In this document: piece after piece, positions 1 through 8,957 of the stretch
Position numbering within the stretch: position 1 is the first letter of the stretch
Layout: the number at the start of each line of letters is the position of its first letter
Assembly (NCBI RefSeq): GCF_000425125.1
Contig: NZ_KE384306.1
Span: 273,705-337,704, forward strand
Source: Paenibacillus taiwanensis DSM 18679
Lineage (GTDB): Bacteria > Bacillota > Bacilli > Paenibacillales > Paenibacillaceae
DNA length: 64,000 nucleotides
Direction: 5' to 3'
Made by a program: the position numbers and the translations under genes
The notes under the pieces: model-generated
What the model was told of the DNA's origin: nothing
Database searches by the model: none
Seen by the model: only the letters and a program-made list of their open reading frames with translations

Positions 1-25
1 AAACAGCAAGCAAGAAAGATTTATT

Positions 26-1120
26 TTGAGCAGGCTAGGAGGTATGCACAGACATTCTCTTGTATGGATGAGTATATGTTTATGGTTTGCACTAGCTTTA
101 CTAGCTGCAGGTTGTTCTAGCTCTGAAGGCAATGAGCTGGCCCGCCTGCAATCCACGGCTGATTCCTCGGCTGATTCCTCGGCCGCAAACAGTGAAGTCA
201 GTAGTGCAGAACAGGAGACCGATTCTAAATCAATCGAAGCTAAAGGGAGTTCCGCAGGAAAAGGGCTGTCAGAGGCACAAGCACAAACAGAACGTAAGCT
301 AATTTATAAGGCAAACCTTACGATGGAAGTGGAGAGTTATGATAAAGCAAAGCAACAAATAAACAATATTATTCACTTGGCTCGAGGATACATTTTATCA
401 TTCGAAGATCAATATTCGGAATATGAACGAGCAGGTGTATATGTTATGAAAGTGCCTGCTGATGGGTTCCAATCTCTTCTTGAGCACATAAACAAGCTGC
501 CTAATTTGCGGTTTCAGCGCAGCTATTCTGCAACCGACGTCACAGAAGAATATGTAGATTTGAGTGCGCGATTGAAAGCTCGACGTGTAGTTGAATCACG
601 ATTGTTGGGGTATATGGAGAAGGCGGTCACTTCTAGCGATCTGTTGAAATTTTCAAATGAGCTGGACAAAGTTCAAGAGGAGATTGAAAGAATAGTGGGT
701 CGTATGCGATATTTAAACAACAATGTATCTATGTCTACAATTGAACTCCGCCTATACGAGACAATCAAGATAGATCATACGAAGGCGGCGCTAACGGCTC
801 CGTTTGGAGAGCGTATTGGCAGTACACTCTCAAGCAGCATTTACGCGCTTACCGAGTTGTGTAAGAACATTGTATTGTTTATCGTTGCGGTATTACCGTT
901 CTTGATTGTTATTATTTTGCTTCTCCTTCCGGTCTGGTGGGTGGTCCGCATCAAGCGCAGCAGAAGTGAGAGCAGCCATAATCTATATGCCGAGCGTAAC
1001 CGACGATTAGCTGAACAAACAATTAAAACAGACGATAAACAGGATCAGCCTTTGAAGCAGGAAGCCGGCTCCACATCGGATTGCAGCAACGATAACCAGC
1101 TTCTCGATGACAACAAGTAA
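26..1120 (+). CDS. DUF4349-type membrane lipoprotein
   Basis: The 364-residue protein starts with a hydrophobic segment ending in the lipobox LAAGC (Cys about residue 30), so it is probably a lipoprotein. A Ser/Asp/Ala-rich linker follows (about 35-80, including a duplicated ADSS unit), then an extracellular region with a long helical part, a C-terminal membrane segment (about 278-308) and a charged cytoplasmic tail. This layout matches the DUF4349 family, whose biochemical role is not known. The start is uncertain: TTG at 26 opens the frame; ATG at 44 lies only one base after AGGAGG, and ATG at 68 lies too far from it. It is monocistronic, being closed by a terminator before mraZ. Confidence 0.75.
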   Translation: MSRLGGMHRHSLVWMSICLWFALALLAAGCSSSEGNELARLQSTADSSADSSAANSEVSSAEQETDSKSIEAKGSSAGKGLSEAQAQTERKLIYKANLTMEVESYDKAKQQINNIIHLARGYILSFEDQYSEYERAGVYVMKVPADGFQSLLEHINKLPNLRFQRSYSATDVTEEYVDLSARLKARRVVESRLLGYMEKAVTSSDLLKFSNELDKVQEEIERIVGRMRYLNNNVSMSTIELRLYETIKIDHTKAALTAPFGERIGSTLSSSIYALTELCKNIVLFIVAVLPFLIVIILLLLPVWWVVRIKRSRSESSHNLYAERNRRLAEQTIKTDDKQDQPLKQEAGSTSDCSNDNQLLDDNK

Positions 1121-1166
1121 AGTGGATTTTGGAATGATGGAATTATAACCAAATATCGGATATATA

Positions 1167-1196
1167 AAAATCCTGCCCTCCAAGCAGGATTTTTTG
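1167..1196 (+). terminator. Rho-independent terminator after the DUF4349 gene
   Basis: Stem AAAATCCTGC / GCAGGATTTT with a short CCTCCAA loop runs into a T tract. It separates the upstream lipoprotein gene from the dcw operon. Confidence 0.85.
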
Positions 1197-1222
1197 CTTG
1201 TATGGCGAATAAGTTAACCGTT

Positions 1223-1269
1223 GTGGTGAAAAGTGGTGAGTTGTGGTGGGAATAGGGAGGGGAGTGGTG
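1223..1269 (+). promoter_or_regulatory. Probable MraZ operator: GTGGTG direct repeats
   Basis: GTGGTG occurs at 1223, 1233 and 1243, in exact 10-bp phase, and again at 1264, just upstream of the mraZ start. Known MraZ sites in other bacteria are short G-rich direct repeats with about 10-bp periodicity, placed upstream of mraZ. This array is therefore the likely autoregulatory operator of the dcw operon. The fourth repeat overlaps the ribosome binding region (AGGGAGGGGAG). Confidence 0.7.
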
Positions 1270-1273
1270 GCGT

Positions 1274-1705
1274 ATGTTCATGGGTGAATATCAACACAGC
1301 ATCGATGACAAAGGCCGTCTGATCATCCCTGCCAAGCTTCGCGACAATCTCGGCACGACTTTTATTATTACAAGAGGATTAGACCAATGCTTATTTGTAT
1401 ATCCCCTGGATCAGTGGAGCTTGCTGGAGCAGAAACTGCAGGCGCTGCCTCTTATGAAGGCGGATGCGCGTGCGTTCTCGCGGTTTTTCTTCTCAGGCGC
1501 CTCTGAATGCGAGTGGGATAAGCAAGGCCGGATTAACATTCCGAACCATCTGCGAGAGTATGCCAAGCTTGAGAAAGAATGTATGGTTATAGGGGTACAG
1601 AACCGTGTGGAAGTGTGGAGCAAAGGTGCTTGGGAACACTATTTTAATGCTTCTGCGTCAACCTTTAATGAGATCGCGGAGACATTGGTGGATTTTAATT
1701 TTTAA
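1274..1705 (+). CDS. mraZ: Transcriptional regulator MraZ
   Basis: The protein has 143 residues, the normal family length, and begins [21 protein letters not shown]. It carries two swapped-hairpin AbrB-like repeats (about 5-47 and 76-120), each with the DxxGR-I-IP signature ([18 protein letters not shown]). MraZ binds direct repeats upstream of its own gene and controls the division and cell-wall operon. It is the first gene of the dcw cluster, with a strong GGGAGGGGAG ribosome binding site and candidate operator repeats immediately upstream. Confidence 0.97.
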   Translation: MFMGEYQHSIDDKGRLIIPAKLRDNLGTTFIITRGLDQCLFVYPLDQWSLLEQKLQALPLMKADARAFSRFFFSGASECEWDKQGRINIPNHLREYAKLEKECMVIGVQNRVEVWSKGAWEHYFNASASTFNEIAETLVDFNF

Positions 1706-1818
1706 TGCAGCAGCTTTCAGCAGACATATACGCGGTATAAGGTACGTTGATTGAGGTCTATAAAACAGCAAATATTGGCATACAACTAAGAGGGAATCGG
1801 AATGCAGGAGGAATGGAA

Positions 1819-2787
1819 ATGTTTCATCATATAACAGTATTACGGGAACAATCAGTTGACGGTTTGGCCGTTCGTCCTGATGGCATATATGTGGATTGCA
1901 CGCTTGGTGGTGCAGGGCATAGCGAATTGATCGCGTCCAAGCTGTCACCAGAAGGAAGATTGATTGCCCTTGATCAAGATGATTGGGCTCATGATAATGC
2001 GAAGCAGCGTTTGGCTGCTTATATGGATCGAGTTACACTTGTACGCACGAATTTTCGTCATTTGGAAGAGGCGCTGCTTGAAGCAGGTGTGCCGCAGTTG
2101 AATGGCGTGCCGCAAGTTGACGGCATTTTGTTTGATTTAGGAGTGTCCTCTCCCCAGTTGGATGAAGGAGACCGCGGGTTCAGTTATAACCATGATGCGC
2201 CGCTTGATATGCGCATGGACCAATTAGGACTTTTGACAGCCCATGATATTGTAAATGAGTGGTCAGAGGCGGAAATAGCGAAGATTTTGTTTGAGTACGG
2301 GGAGGAAAAGTTCTCTCGGCGGATTGCCAAAGTAATCGTTGAGGCGCGGTCGCAAGAACCGATCGAAACGACAGGTCAACTGGCAGAATTGGTGAAGAAG
2401 GGCATACCAGCAGCTGCTCGTCGAACAGGCGGCCATCCTGCGAAGCGAAGCTTTCAGGCGTTGCGGATAGCAGTCAATGACGAACTGGGGGCATTTGAGG
2501 ATTCACTACACCAGGCAGTTAGATGCTTAAATCCAGGTGGTCGGGTAGCTGTTATTACGTTCCACTCGCTGGAGGATCGGATATGTAAGCAGACGTTTAC
2601 CTCTTACGTCGGCAGATGCACGTGTCCGCCAGGCTTGCCAGTGTGCGGCTGTAACAGTACGGGCACTCTTACCTTAGTGAATCGCAAGCCGATTCTTCCA
2701 AGTGAGGAAGAACTCGAACACAATCCTCGCTCGCGTTCCGCCAAACTGCGTATTGCCGAGAAGTTGAATGGAGAGGGGAACAGGTAA
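1819..2787 (+). CDS. rsmH: 16S rRNA (cytosine-1402-N4)-methyltransferase RsmH
   Basis: This 322-residue SAM-dependent enzyme methylates C1402 in the decoding centre of 16S rRNA. It is also called MraW. Visible motifs are the SAM-binding [12 protein letters not shown] near the N-terminus, [14 protein letters not shown], and [10 protein letters not shown] near residue 250. The start ATG at 1819 is chosen because AGGAGG ends 7 bases upstream and it gives the usual MFHHITVL N-terminus. The frame stays open back to 1747 without a good ribosome binding site. Its stop overlaps the ftsL start (TAATG). Confidence 0.96.
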   Translation: MFHHITVLREQSVDGLAVRPDGIYVDCTLGGAGHSELIASKLSPEGRLIALDQDDWAHDNAKQRLAAYMDRVTLVRTNFRHLEEALLEAGVPQLNGVPQVDGILFDLGVSSPQLDEGDRGFSYNHDAPLDMRMDQLGLLTAHDIVNEWSEAEIAKILFEYGEEKFSRRIAKVIVEARSQEPIETTGQLAELVKKGIPAAARRTGGHPAKRSFQALRIAVNDELGAFEDSLHQAVRCLNPGGRVAVITFHSLEDRICKQTFTSYVGRCTCPPGLPVCGCNSTGTLTLVNRKPILPSEEELEHNPRSRSAKLRIAEKLNGEGNR

Positions 2788-3176
2788 TGGGATATGTGAG
2801 AGGTAATTTAGCTGTTCGTCCTGAGCGGCGTCCACAGGTACAAGAACGATATAAGGAAACAACGAAGAAAGTTGTACGCAAGGCCAGTTTACCTATGCGT
2901 GAAAAGGTGCTGTATTTGCTCACGATTGTATTCTGCTCAGCAGTTGCGTTTATGCTTATTGCCAGATACGCAGACATCTATACGCTGAATCGAGAAATTC
3001 AAAGCTCCAAGCGTGAAGTGGACAAGATGGCTACCGAGATGGGTGTACTGAAAGTGAAGCAGCAGCAGTTATCGGATTGGGATCGGATTAGGCAAGTCGC
3101 AGAGGCAAATGGCTTACGTTTGCCAGACCAGCCGGCAGAAATTCACTCCTTCAAAGTCGATAGCGGCAATGAGTAA
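2787..3176 (+). CDS. ftsL: Cell division protein FtsL
   Basis: This 129-residue bitopic membrane protein has a basic cytoplasmic N-terminus, one transmembrane helix (about 42-62) and an extracellular coiled coil with heptad-like Leu/Val/Met positions. It is a divisome scaffold that works with DivIB/FtsQ and DivIC and supports the transpeptidase encoded next. Sequence conservation in the family is low, so the call rests on size, topology and position between rsmH and the PBP gene. It overlaps rsmH by one base, which suggests translational coupling. Confidence 0.9.
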   Translation: MGYVRGNLAVRPERRPQVQERYKETTKKVVRKASLPMREKVLYLLTIVFCSAVAFMLIARYADIYTLNREIQSSKREVDKMATEMGVLKVKQQQLSDWDRIRQVAEANGLRLPDQPAEIHSFKVDSGNE

Positions 3177-3188
3177 TGGGGCAACGAT

Positions 3189-5411
3189 ATGATTAAACGA
3201 ATAAAGATACGGACGTTAATTATTGGGGGCTTATTTTTACTTTTTTTTGCGATTATCGTTAGCCGTTTGTTTTGGTATCAGGTGTGGAATCAGGATTTTT
3301 GGCTAAGTAAGGCAGAAGCAACATGGTCTGTTGAGAAAAATATTTCTGCAAAACGCGGCACCATCTATGACCAGAACGGTGAAGTGTTGGCGATGGACGC
3401 TCCTGCTTATGATGTCGTTGTAAATCCGAGAATTATTCAGGAACTGAGGACTAACGACAAGTTGGTCAAGGAACGTATTGACGTGGAGCGTCTCATCGTA
3501 GAGAAACTACATGAAGTGCTGGGCAAGCCAGAAGAAGAATTGTTCGAGTTGGTGCGCAAGCAAAATGATAAGGGAAAATACCATGTTTATCGTGAAGTAA
3601 GAAGCGAAGGTTGGAAAATTAATCAAGAGCCTGCAGATAAGCTGACTACGTTTATTTCCGATTTGCAAAAACAGACGGAACAAGCGGACATCGGCTTATA
3701 TGTGCTTAAAGACTCCAAACGGTATTATGCCAAAAATACACTTGCATCTCATGTGCTAGGCTATATGAACAAAGAGGGTAAGCCTGTGGGCGGGATCGAG
3801 TCCCAATTTAATCAATTACTGAATGGGACGGACGGAAAGCTTAATTATCAGAAGGATCGGCAAGGGAACAAACTGCCTTCCGCGAATGAGCTGTATGCGC
3901 CTGCACAAGATGGCAGCAACATTTACTTGACGATCGACCGTACAATCCAACAGTACATCGAAGAAGCGATGAAGAAGGTGTACAATCAGTACAGCCCCCA
4001 GAGTATAACGGTTATTGCGGCTGATCCTAGCACGGGGGATATTCTAGGGATGGCCAACCTGCCAACTTTTGACCCAAATAAATATTGGGAGTCCGCAAAG
4101 GATTTGCGTTCCTTTAACAATTTGGCAGTAAGCGGCGGATATGAACCGGGGTCCACCTTCAAAATTGTAACGCTAGCGGCGTCCGTACAAGAGAACTTAT
4201 TTAATCCAAATGATTATTTCCAATCTGGCAGTATCGTAGCCGGAGGCAGAAGAATTCATGACCATAACAAGGTGGGATGGGGAACTATCCCTTATCTGGA
4301 AGGGTTGAAGCGCTCAAGTAACGTAGCCTTCGTTAAGCTAGGCTTTGAAAAGCTTGGTGAGACACAGTTTAAATCGTATATCGATCAATTTGGATTTGGT
4401 AAAATGACTGGTATTGAGCTGCCAGGTGAAATTGGCGGGAAAATACATTTTCAATATCCAGCTGACGTTGCAGCTGCCTCTTATGGACATGGGCAGCTCG
4501 TGGTGACGCCGCTGCAACAAATTATGGCGGTATCTGCTGTTGCAAACGGTGGCAAGCTGATGACGCCGCACATCGTGAAGAAGATCGTAGATCCGATGAC
4601 AGGCAAGGTGGAAATTCGTGAGCCTGAAGTGCTGCGTCAAGTGTTGAAGCCAGACATATCCAAACAAGTTAGCGAATACTTGGAGCAGGTCGTTTCCGAT
4701 CAGAAGATTGGTACAGGGAAAAATGCGTATATTGAAGGGTATCGTGTAGCGGGTAAGACGGGAACGGCGCTTAAAGTTATTAATGGGAAATATGACGATG
4801 TGAGATCCGTTGTATCCTTTATTGGATATGCGCCTGTTGACAATCCGAAGATAGCTCTAATCGTTGTAGTCGATGATCCGAGTGACTTTTATGCAGGTGG
4901 AGGATTTGTGGCGGCGCCTTTATTTAAGGAGATTGTAAGCAAATCACTCCGTTACTTGGGTGTGCCTACTACAACGGAATCACAAACGTCAGTCCAGGAG
5001 AAAAAGCAGACGATGACTACCCTTGTAAAAGCTCCTAATATTCAAGGGCTGAAGCCGTTTGAAGCGAAGAAACGGCTTGCAGAGAAGGGGATTGTGTTTG
5101 AGACAGTGGGAGCAGGTGTTGAAGTAAAGCGGCAGTACCCTGAGCCAGGCACAGAATTAGCGGTGGGGCAGCGTATTTATTTGCTCACCGATGAACCTGC
5201 AAAGATGCCGCTGCCAGAGTTGAAAGGCAAATCATTACGTGACGTGCTGGAGATTACATCTTTGCTGGAGTGGAAACTTACGATGGAAGGTGAAGGTTAT
5301 GTGAAGGAGTACACGAAGTCCACGGAAAATGGCCAACGTATCGTTCATGTGAAACTTGAGCCAACATTAGCACTAGAAGCAGCCAAAGCGGAAGAAGAGA
5401 AGACGGAGTGA
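3189..5411 (+). CDS. pbpB: Division transpeptidase PBP 2B (FtsI type) with PASTA domains
   Basis: This 740-residue class B penicillin-binding protein has an N-terminal membrane anchor (about 8-30), a dimerisation domain and a transpeptidase domain. The active-site motifs are S322-T-F-K325, S376-S-N378 and K523-T-G525. The C-terminal region has two PASTA-like segments (one begins near VKAPNIQGLKPFEAKK, the next near KMPLPELKGKSLRD). It cross-links septal peptidoglycan. The spoVD paralogue follows directly, as in B. subtilis. Confidence 0.95.
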   Translation: MIKRIKIRTLIIGGLFLLFFAIIVSRLFWYQVWNQDFWLSKAEATWSVEKNISAKRGTIYDQNGEVLAMDAPAYDVVVNPRIIQELRTNDKLVKERIDVERLIVEKLHEVLGKPEEELFELVRKQNDKGKYHVYREVRSEGWKINQEPADKLTTFISDLQKQTEQADIGLYVLKDSKRYYAKNTLASHVLGYMNKEGKPVGGIESQFNQLLNGTDGKLNYQKDRQGNKLPSANELYAPAQDGSNIYLTIDRTIQQYIEEAMKKVYNQYSPQSITVIAADPSTGDILGMANLPTFDPNKYWESAKDLRSFNNLAVSGGYEPGSTFKIVTLAASVQENLFNPNDYFQSGSIVAGGRRIHDHNKVGWGTIPYLEGLKRSSNVAFVKLGFEKLGETQFKSYIDQFGFGKMTGIELPGEIGGKIHFQYPADVAAASYGHGQLVVTPLQQIMAVSAVANGGKLMTPHIVKKIVDPMTGKVEIREPEVLRQVLKPDISKQVSEYLEQVVSDQKIGTGKNAYIEGYRVAGKTGTALKVINGKYDDVRSVVSFIGYAPVDNPKIALIVVVDDPSDFYAGGGFVAAPLFKEIVSKSLRYLGVPTTTESQTSVQEKKQTMTTLVKAPNIQGLKPFEAKKRLAEKGIVFETVGAGVEVKRQYPEPGTELAVGQRIYLLTDEPAKMPLPELKGKSLRDVLEITSLLEWKLTMEGEGYVKEYTKSTENGQRIVHVKLEPTLALEAAKAEEEKTE

Positions 5412-5424
5412 CCGTTATTCTCCT

Positions 5425-5466
5425 AACAAGCTCTTAAAAGCGCGACATCGCTTTTAGGAGCTTGTT
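5425..5466 (+). other. Inverted repeat between pbpB and spoVD
   Basis: Arms AACAAGCTC / GAGCTTGTT enclose an inner stem TAAAAGCG / CGCTTTTA, giving about 17 paired bases. No clear T tract follows, so it may act as an mRNA-stabilising or weak terminating hairpin that separates vegetative pbpB expression from sporulation-specific spoVD expression. Confidence 0.6.
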
Positions 5467-5528
5467 CTAACCCCTGCTTGTTCGGAATAGGTTGATTATA
5501 ACCATTGTCGGACAAGGGAGGAATTGCC

Positions 5529-7457
5529 GTGAAAATATCTGGTGTAACTGTCCGTAAACGCCTTATCATTGGATTTGCACTAATGGCGGTTGGCTTTATG
5601 GCGCTTGTCGTCCGTCTTGCATACGTACAGCTGTGGCAAGGCAGTGAATTAAGTGCCAAAGCGGAGGAGTCTTGGCGACGCAACATTCCTGTTGTCGCAA
5701 AGCGAGGGGAAATAGTAGACCGTAATGGAGAACGATTAGCCTACAATATTAGTTCTCCTTCGGTTATGGCGGTGCCCGCACAAATTAAGGATGCGCAACA
5801 AACAGCGGAGCAGCTTGCTCCGTTGCTTGGCATGTCTGTAGACAAAGTGCACAAGGAAATTACGAAACGAGCTTTAATTGTTCGTCTGAAACCAGGCGGG
5901 CGCAAAATACCGCTTGACTTGGCAACTCAAATTCGAGCATTAAAGCTGTCAGGAATTGTAGTTGCGGAAGATAATAAGCGTTTCTATCCGAACAAGGACT
6001 TGGCGTCACACATACTAGGATTTACAGGGATTGACAACCAAGGATTAACAGGTATCGAGGCCAAATACGATACGGCATTAAGCGGCTTGCGAGGAAGTAT
6101 CACTTTTTTGGCTGATGCCAAGGGACGGTTAATGCCCAATTCAACGGAAAAGTTTGAGCAGCCACGAGATGGGTTAAATTTGCAATTGACGATTGACAAA
6201 GATATACAGACAATAATGGAGCGGGAATTGGATCAGGCGATGCTTGATTTGAATCCAAAACATATCGTTTCCATAGCGATGGACCCGAATAGTGGCGAAA
6301 TTTTAGCGATGGCAAGCCGGCCGAATTATAGTCCAGAACATTATCGGGATTATCCTACAGAGGTGTACAACCGTAATTTACCTGTATGGATGACATACGA
6401 GCCAGGATCTACCTTCAAAATTATTACATTAGCCGCTGCACTTGAAGAAGGCAAGGTGAACTTGTATAATGAGCATTTCTTCGATCCTGGTCGAGTTGAA
6501 GTTGGCGGTGCCAAGCTTCGCTGCTGGAAGAAAGGCGGACATGGCAGCCAAACGTTTTTGGAAGTTGTCGAAAATTCATGTAATCCTGGCTTCGTAGCGC
6601 TCGGTCAACGCTTGGGCAAAGAGAAGCTGTTTGAGTACATACGCAACTTTGGCTTCGGCAAGAAGACGGGTATCGATATGAGCGGTGAAGAGAACGGTAT
6701 TATGTTTAGACTTGATAAGGTTGGACCTGTTGAGTTAGCTACAACCGCATTCGGTCAAGGTGTATCGGTGACGCCGATTCAGCAGATTGCAGCGGTGTCA
6801 GCGGCTATTAACGGTGGAAAGTGGTATAGGCCGCATGTGGCCAAAGCTTTTATCCAGCCAGAAACTGGACTAGTAGTGGATGAAGTTAAGGCTGAGATGG
6901 TTCGTCAAGTCATTTCGGCAGAAACCTCTAAAAAGGTGCGGGATGCCCTTGAACATGTTGTGGCACAGGGTACTGGTCGTAACGCATTTATCGATGGTTA
7001 TCGGGTAGGCGGCAAGACCGGAACGGCCCAAAAAGTTATTAATGGAAAATATTCACCAGATGAACATATTGTATCTTTTATTGGCTTTGCGCCCGCTGAC
7101 GATCCAAAAATTGTAATTTATACAGCCGTAGATGATCCTCAAGGGATTCAATTCGGTGGATTGATTGCAGCACCAATCGTAAAACGGATTATGGAGGACG
7201 CGCTGCATGTGCTTGGAGTCAAGCCGAGGCAAGATCAGGTGAAGCGAGAATATCGTTTTGATGAGCAGCCATTAGTGACGGTTCCAAATCTCGTAGGGAA
7301 GACGCTGTCTGATATTTACGAAGATATGAATATGAATTTTCAGCTGGCCAAGTCCGGTGCAGGACTTACTGTTATTCATCAGGCGCCTAAGCCTGGTACA
7401 AGAGTAGAAAAAGGAACCACCATTCGCATTTATATGGGTGAGAATACGGAGGAATAA
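5529..7457 (+). CDS. spoVD: Sporulation transpeptidase SpoVD
   Basis: This 642-residue class B PBP is close to the 646 residues of B. subtilis SpoVD. It is needed for spore cortex peptidoglycan and works with SpoVE. It has an N-terminal membrane anchor, a dimerisation domain, transpeptidase motifs S294-T-F-K, S350-C-N352 and K496-T-G, and one C-terminal PASTA domain (VTVPNLVGKTLSDIYED onward). GTG at 5529 is chosen as start because AAGGGAGG ends 7 bases before it; the frame is open to a TTG at 5505. The single PASTA domain separates it from pbpB. Confidence 0.94.
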   Translation: MKISGVTVRKRLIIGFALMAVGFMALVVRLAYVQLWQGSELSAKAEESWRRNIPVVAKRGEIVDRNGERLAYNISSPSVMAVPAQIKDAQQTAEQLAPLLGMSVDKVHKEITKRALIVRLKPGGRKIPLDLATQIRALKLSGIVVAEDNKRFYPNKDLASHILGFTGIDNQGLTGIEAKYDTALSGLRGSITFLADAKGRLMPNSTEKFEQPRDGLNLQLTIDKDIQTIMERELDQAMLDLNPKHIVSIAMDPNSGEILAMASRPNYSPEHYRDYPTEVYNRNLPVWMTYEPGSTFKIITLAAALEEGKVNLYNEHFFDPGRVEVGGAKLRCWKKGGHGSQTFLEVVENSCNPGFVALGQRLGKEKLFEYIRNFGFGKKTGIDMSGEENGIMFRLDKVGPVELATTAFGQGVSVTPIQQIAAVSAAINGGKWYRPHVAKAFIQPETGLVVDEVKAEMVRQVISAETSKKVRDALEHVVAQGTGRNAFIDGYRVGGKTGTAQKVINGKYSPDEHIVSFIGFAPADDPKIVIYTAVDDPQGIQFGGLIAAPIVKRIMEDALHVLGVKPRQDQVKREYRFDEQPLVTVPNLVGKTLSDIYEDMNMNFQLAKSGAGLTVIHQAPKPGTRVEKGTTIRIYMGENTEE

Positions 7458-7460
7458 CTG

Positions 7461-8957
7461 ATGCAGCAGATGAACTTAGCAGTAGCAACTTCTCAAATCG
7501 TAACAGCGTCATTAATTGGAGACGGTAACACCGTATTTAGTGGTCTCGCTGTTGATTCACGACGCGTACAGAAGGGGGATTTGTTTTTCTGTATTTCTGG
7601 AACAGCTGATGATGGGCATCGTTACGCCAAGCAAGCCATTGAAGCCGGTGCAGCAGCACTGGTCGTTGAGCGTGAGCTCGACGTCAATATCCCTCAATTA
7701 ATGGTCAAGGACGCAAGACATGCATTAGCTGTTTTGTCTAATACGTATTACAAGCAGCCCAGTCAGGATCTTCGCCTAATCGGAGTTACGGGAACTAATG
7801 GCAAAACAACGATCACGTATTTGATCGAAAAAATATTAACGGACGCATGCACAAGCACAGGGGTTATCGGAACGATTGAGATGCGTTATGCCAATGAGAC
7901 GCACCCGATGTCTGGAACGACACCAAATGCCTATGAGCTACAGCATGCGCTGCGTGATATGGCCGACAAAGATGTTCAGGCGTGTGTGATGGAAGTATCC
8001 TCGCATGCGTTGGAGCAGGGGCGGGTAAAAGGCTGCCGCTTCCGTACGGCTGTGTTTACAAACTTAACGCAGGACCATCTGGATTATCACGGAACGATGG
8101 AAGCATATCGTGAAGCAAAAGGTTTGTTCTTCTCTCGTTTGGGCAATACATTTGCTGAGAAGGAACAAGATCGTTCCTATGCGGTTCTGAACGCGGATGA
8201 TGGGGCTACTGCGTACTTCAAGTCGATCACTACGGCTGAGACGGTTACGTATGGACTTCACAAGTCGGCAGATGTCAGAGCGGAAAATATTCATATTACA
8301 GCGCAGGGAACGAGCTTTACGGTTCATTCGTTCAAAGGCTCTGCAAATGTCCACTTGAAGATGGTTGGGAAATTTAACGTGTACAACGCACTAGCTGCGA
8401 TCGCAGTAGGTTTGTTGGAACATATTGAATTGGCCGATCTGGTTAAAAGCTTGGAGGCAGTCGAAGGTGTTGCGGGCCGCGTAGAAGCGGTGCAGGCGGG
8501 GCAGTCATTTTCTGTAATTGTTGACTATGCACATACACCTGATGGCCTTGAGAACGTGTTAGCTACCGTCAAAGAGTTTGCAGAAGGTCATGTGTATTGC
8601 GTATTTGGCTGCGGTGGTGACCGTGATAAGAAAAAACGGCCGATTATGGGGCAAATTGCAGCGAAGTATGCAGATTATATTTATGTAACGTCTGATAATC
8701 CGCGTACGGAAGATCCAGACCTTATATTACTTGATATTGAAGCAGGCTTGAAGGCGGATGGGGTATCCAAGGAGCGTTATGAATTAATTGTAGATCGTCG
8801 AGCCGCTATTACGAAAGCTATTGAAAAGGCAAGCCCTCGCGATGTAGTATTGATTGCGGGGAAGGGCCATGAAACGTATCAGTTGATCGGCAAACAAATT
8901 CATGATTTCGACGACCGTAAGGTTGCGGAAGAAGCGATAAGGGGATTAAACCGGTGA
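7461..8957 (+). CDS. murE: UDP-MurNAc-L-Ala-D-Glu:meso-diaminopimelate ligase MurE
   Basis: This 498-residue cytoplasmic Mur ligase adds the third stem-peptide residue. The ATP loop is GTNGKTT at 111-117, and the substrate motif D412-N-P-R415 is the one found in enzymes that use meso-diaminopimelate rather than lysine. That fits a DAP-type wall and the dapL gene further along the window. A GGAGG site precedes the ATG, and the gene starts 3 bases after spoVD. It overlaps murF by 4 bases (GTGA). Confidence 0.97.
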   Translation: MQQMNLAVATSQIVTASLIGDGNTVFSGLAVDSRRVQKGDLFFCISGTADDGHRYAKQAIEAGAAALVVERELDVNIPQLMVKDARHALAVLSNTYYKQPSQDLRLIGVTGTNGKTTITYLIEKILTDACTSTGVIGTIEMRYANETHPMSGTTPNAYELQHALRDMADKDVQACVMEVSSHALEQGRVKGCRFRTAVFTNLTQDHLDYHGTMEAYREAKGLFFSRLGNTFAEKEQDRSYAVLNADDGATAYFKSITTAETVTYGLHKSADVRAENIHITAQGTSFTVHSFKGSANVHLKMVGKFNVYNALAAIAVGLLEHIELADLVKSLEAVEGVAGRVEAVQAGQSFSVIVDYAHTPDGLENVLATVKEFAEGHVYCVFGCGGDRDKKKRPIMGQIAAKYADYIYVTSDNPRTEDPDLILLDIEAGLKADGVSKERYELIVDRRAAITKAIEKASPRDVVLIAGKGHETYQLIGKQIHDFDDRKVAEEAIRGLNR

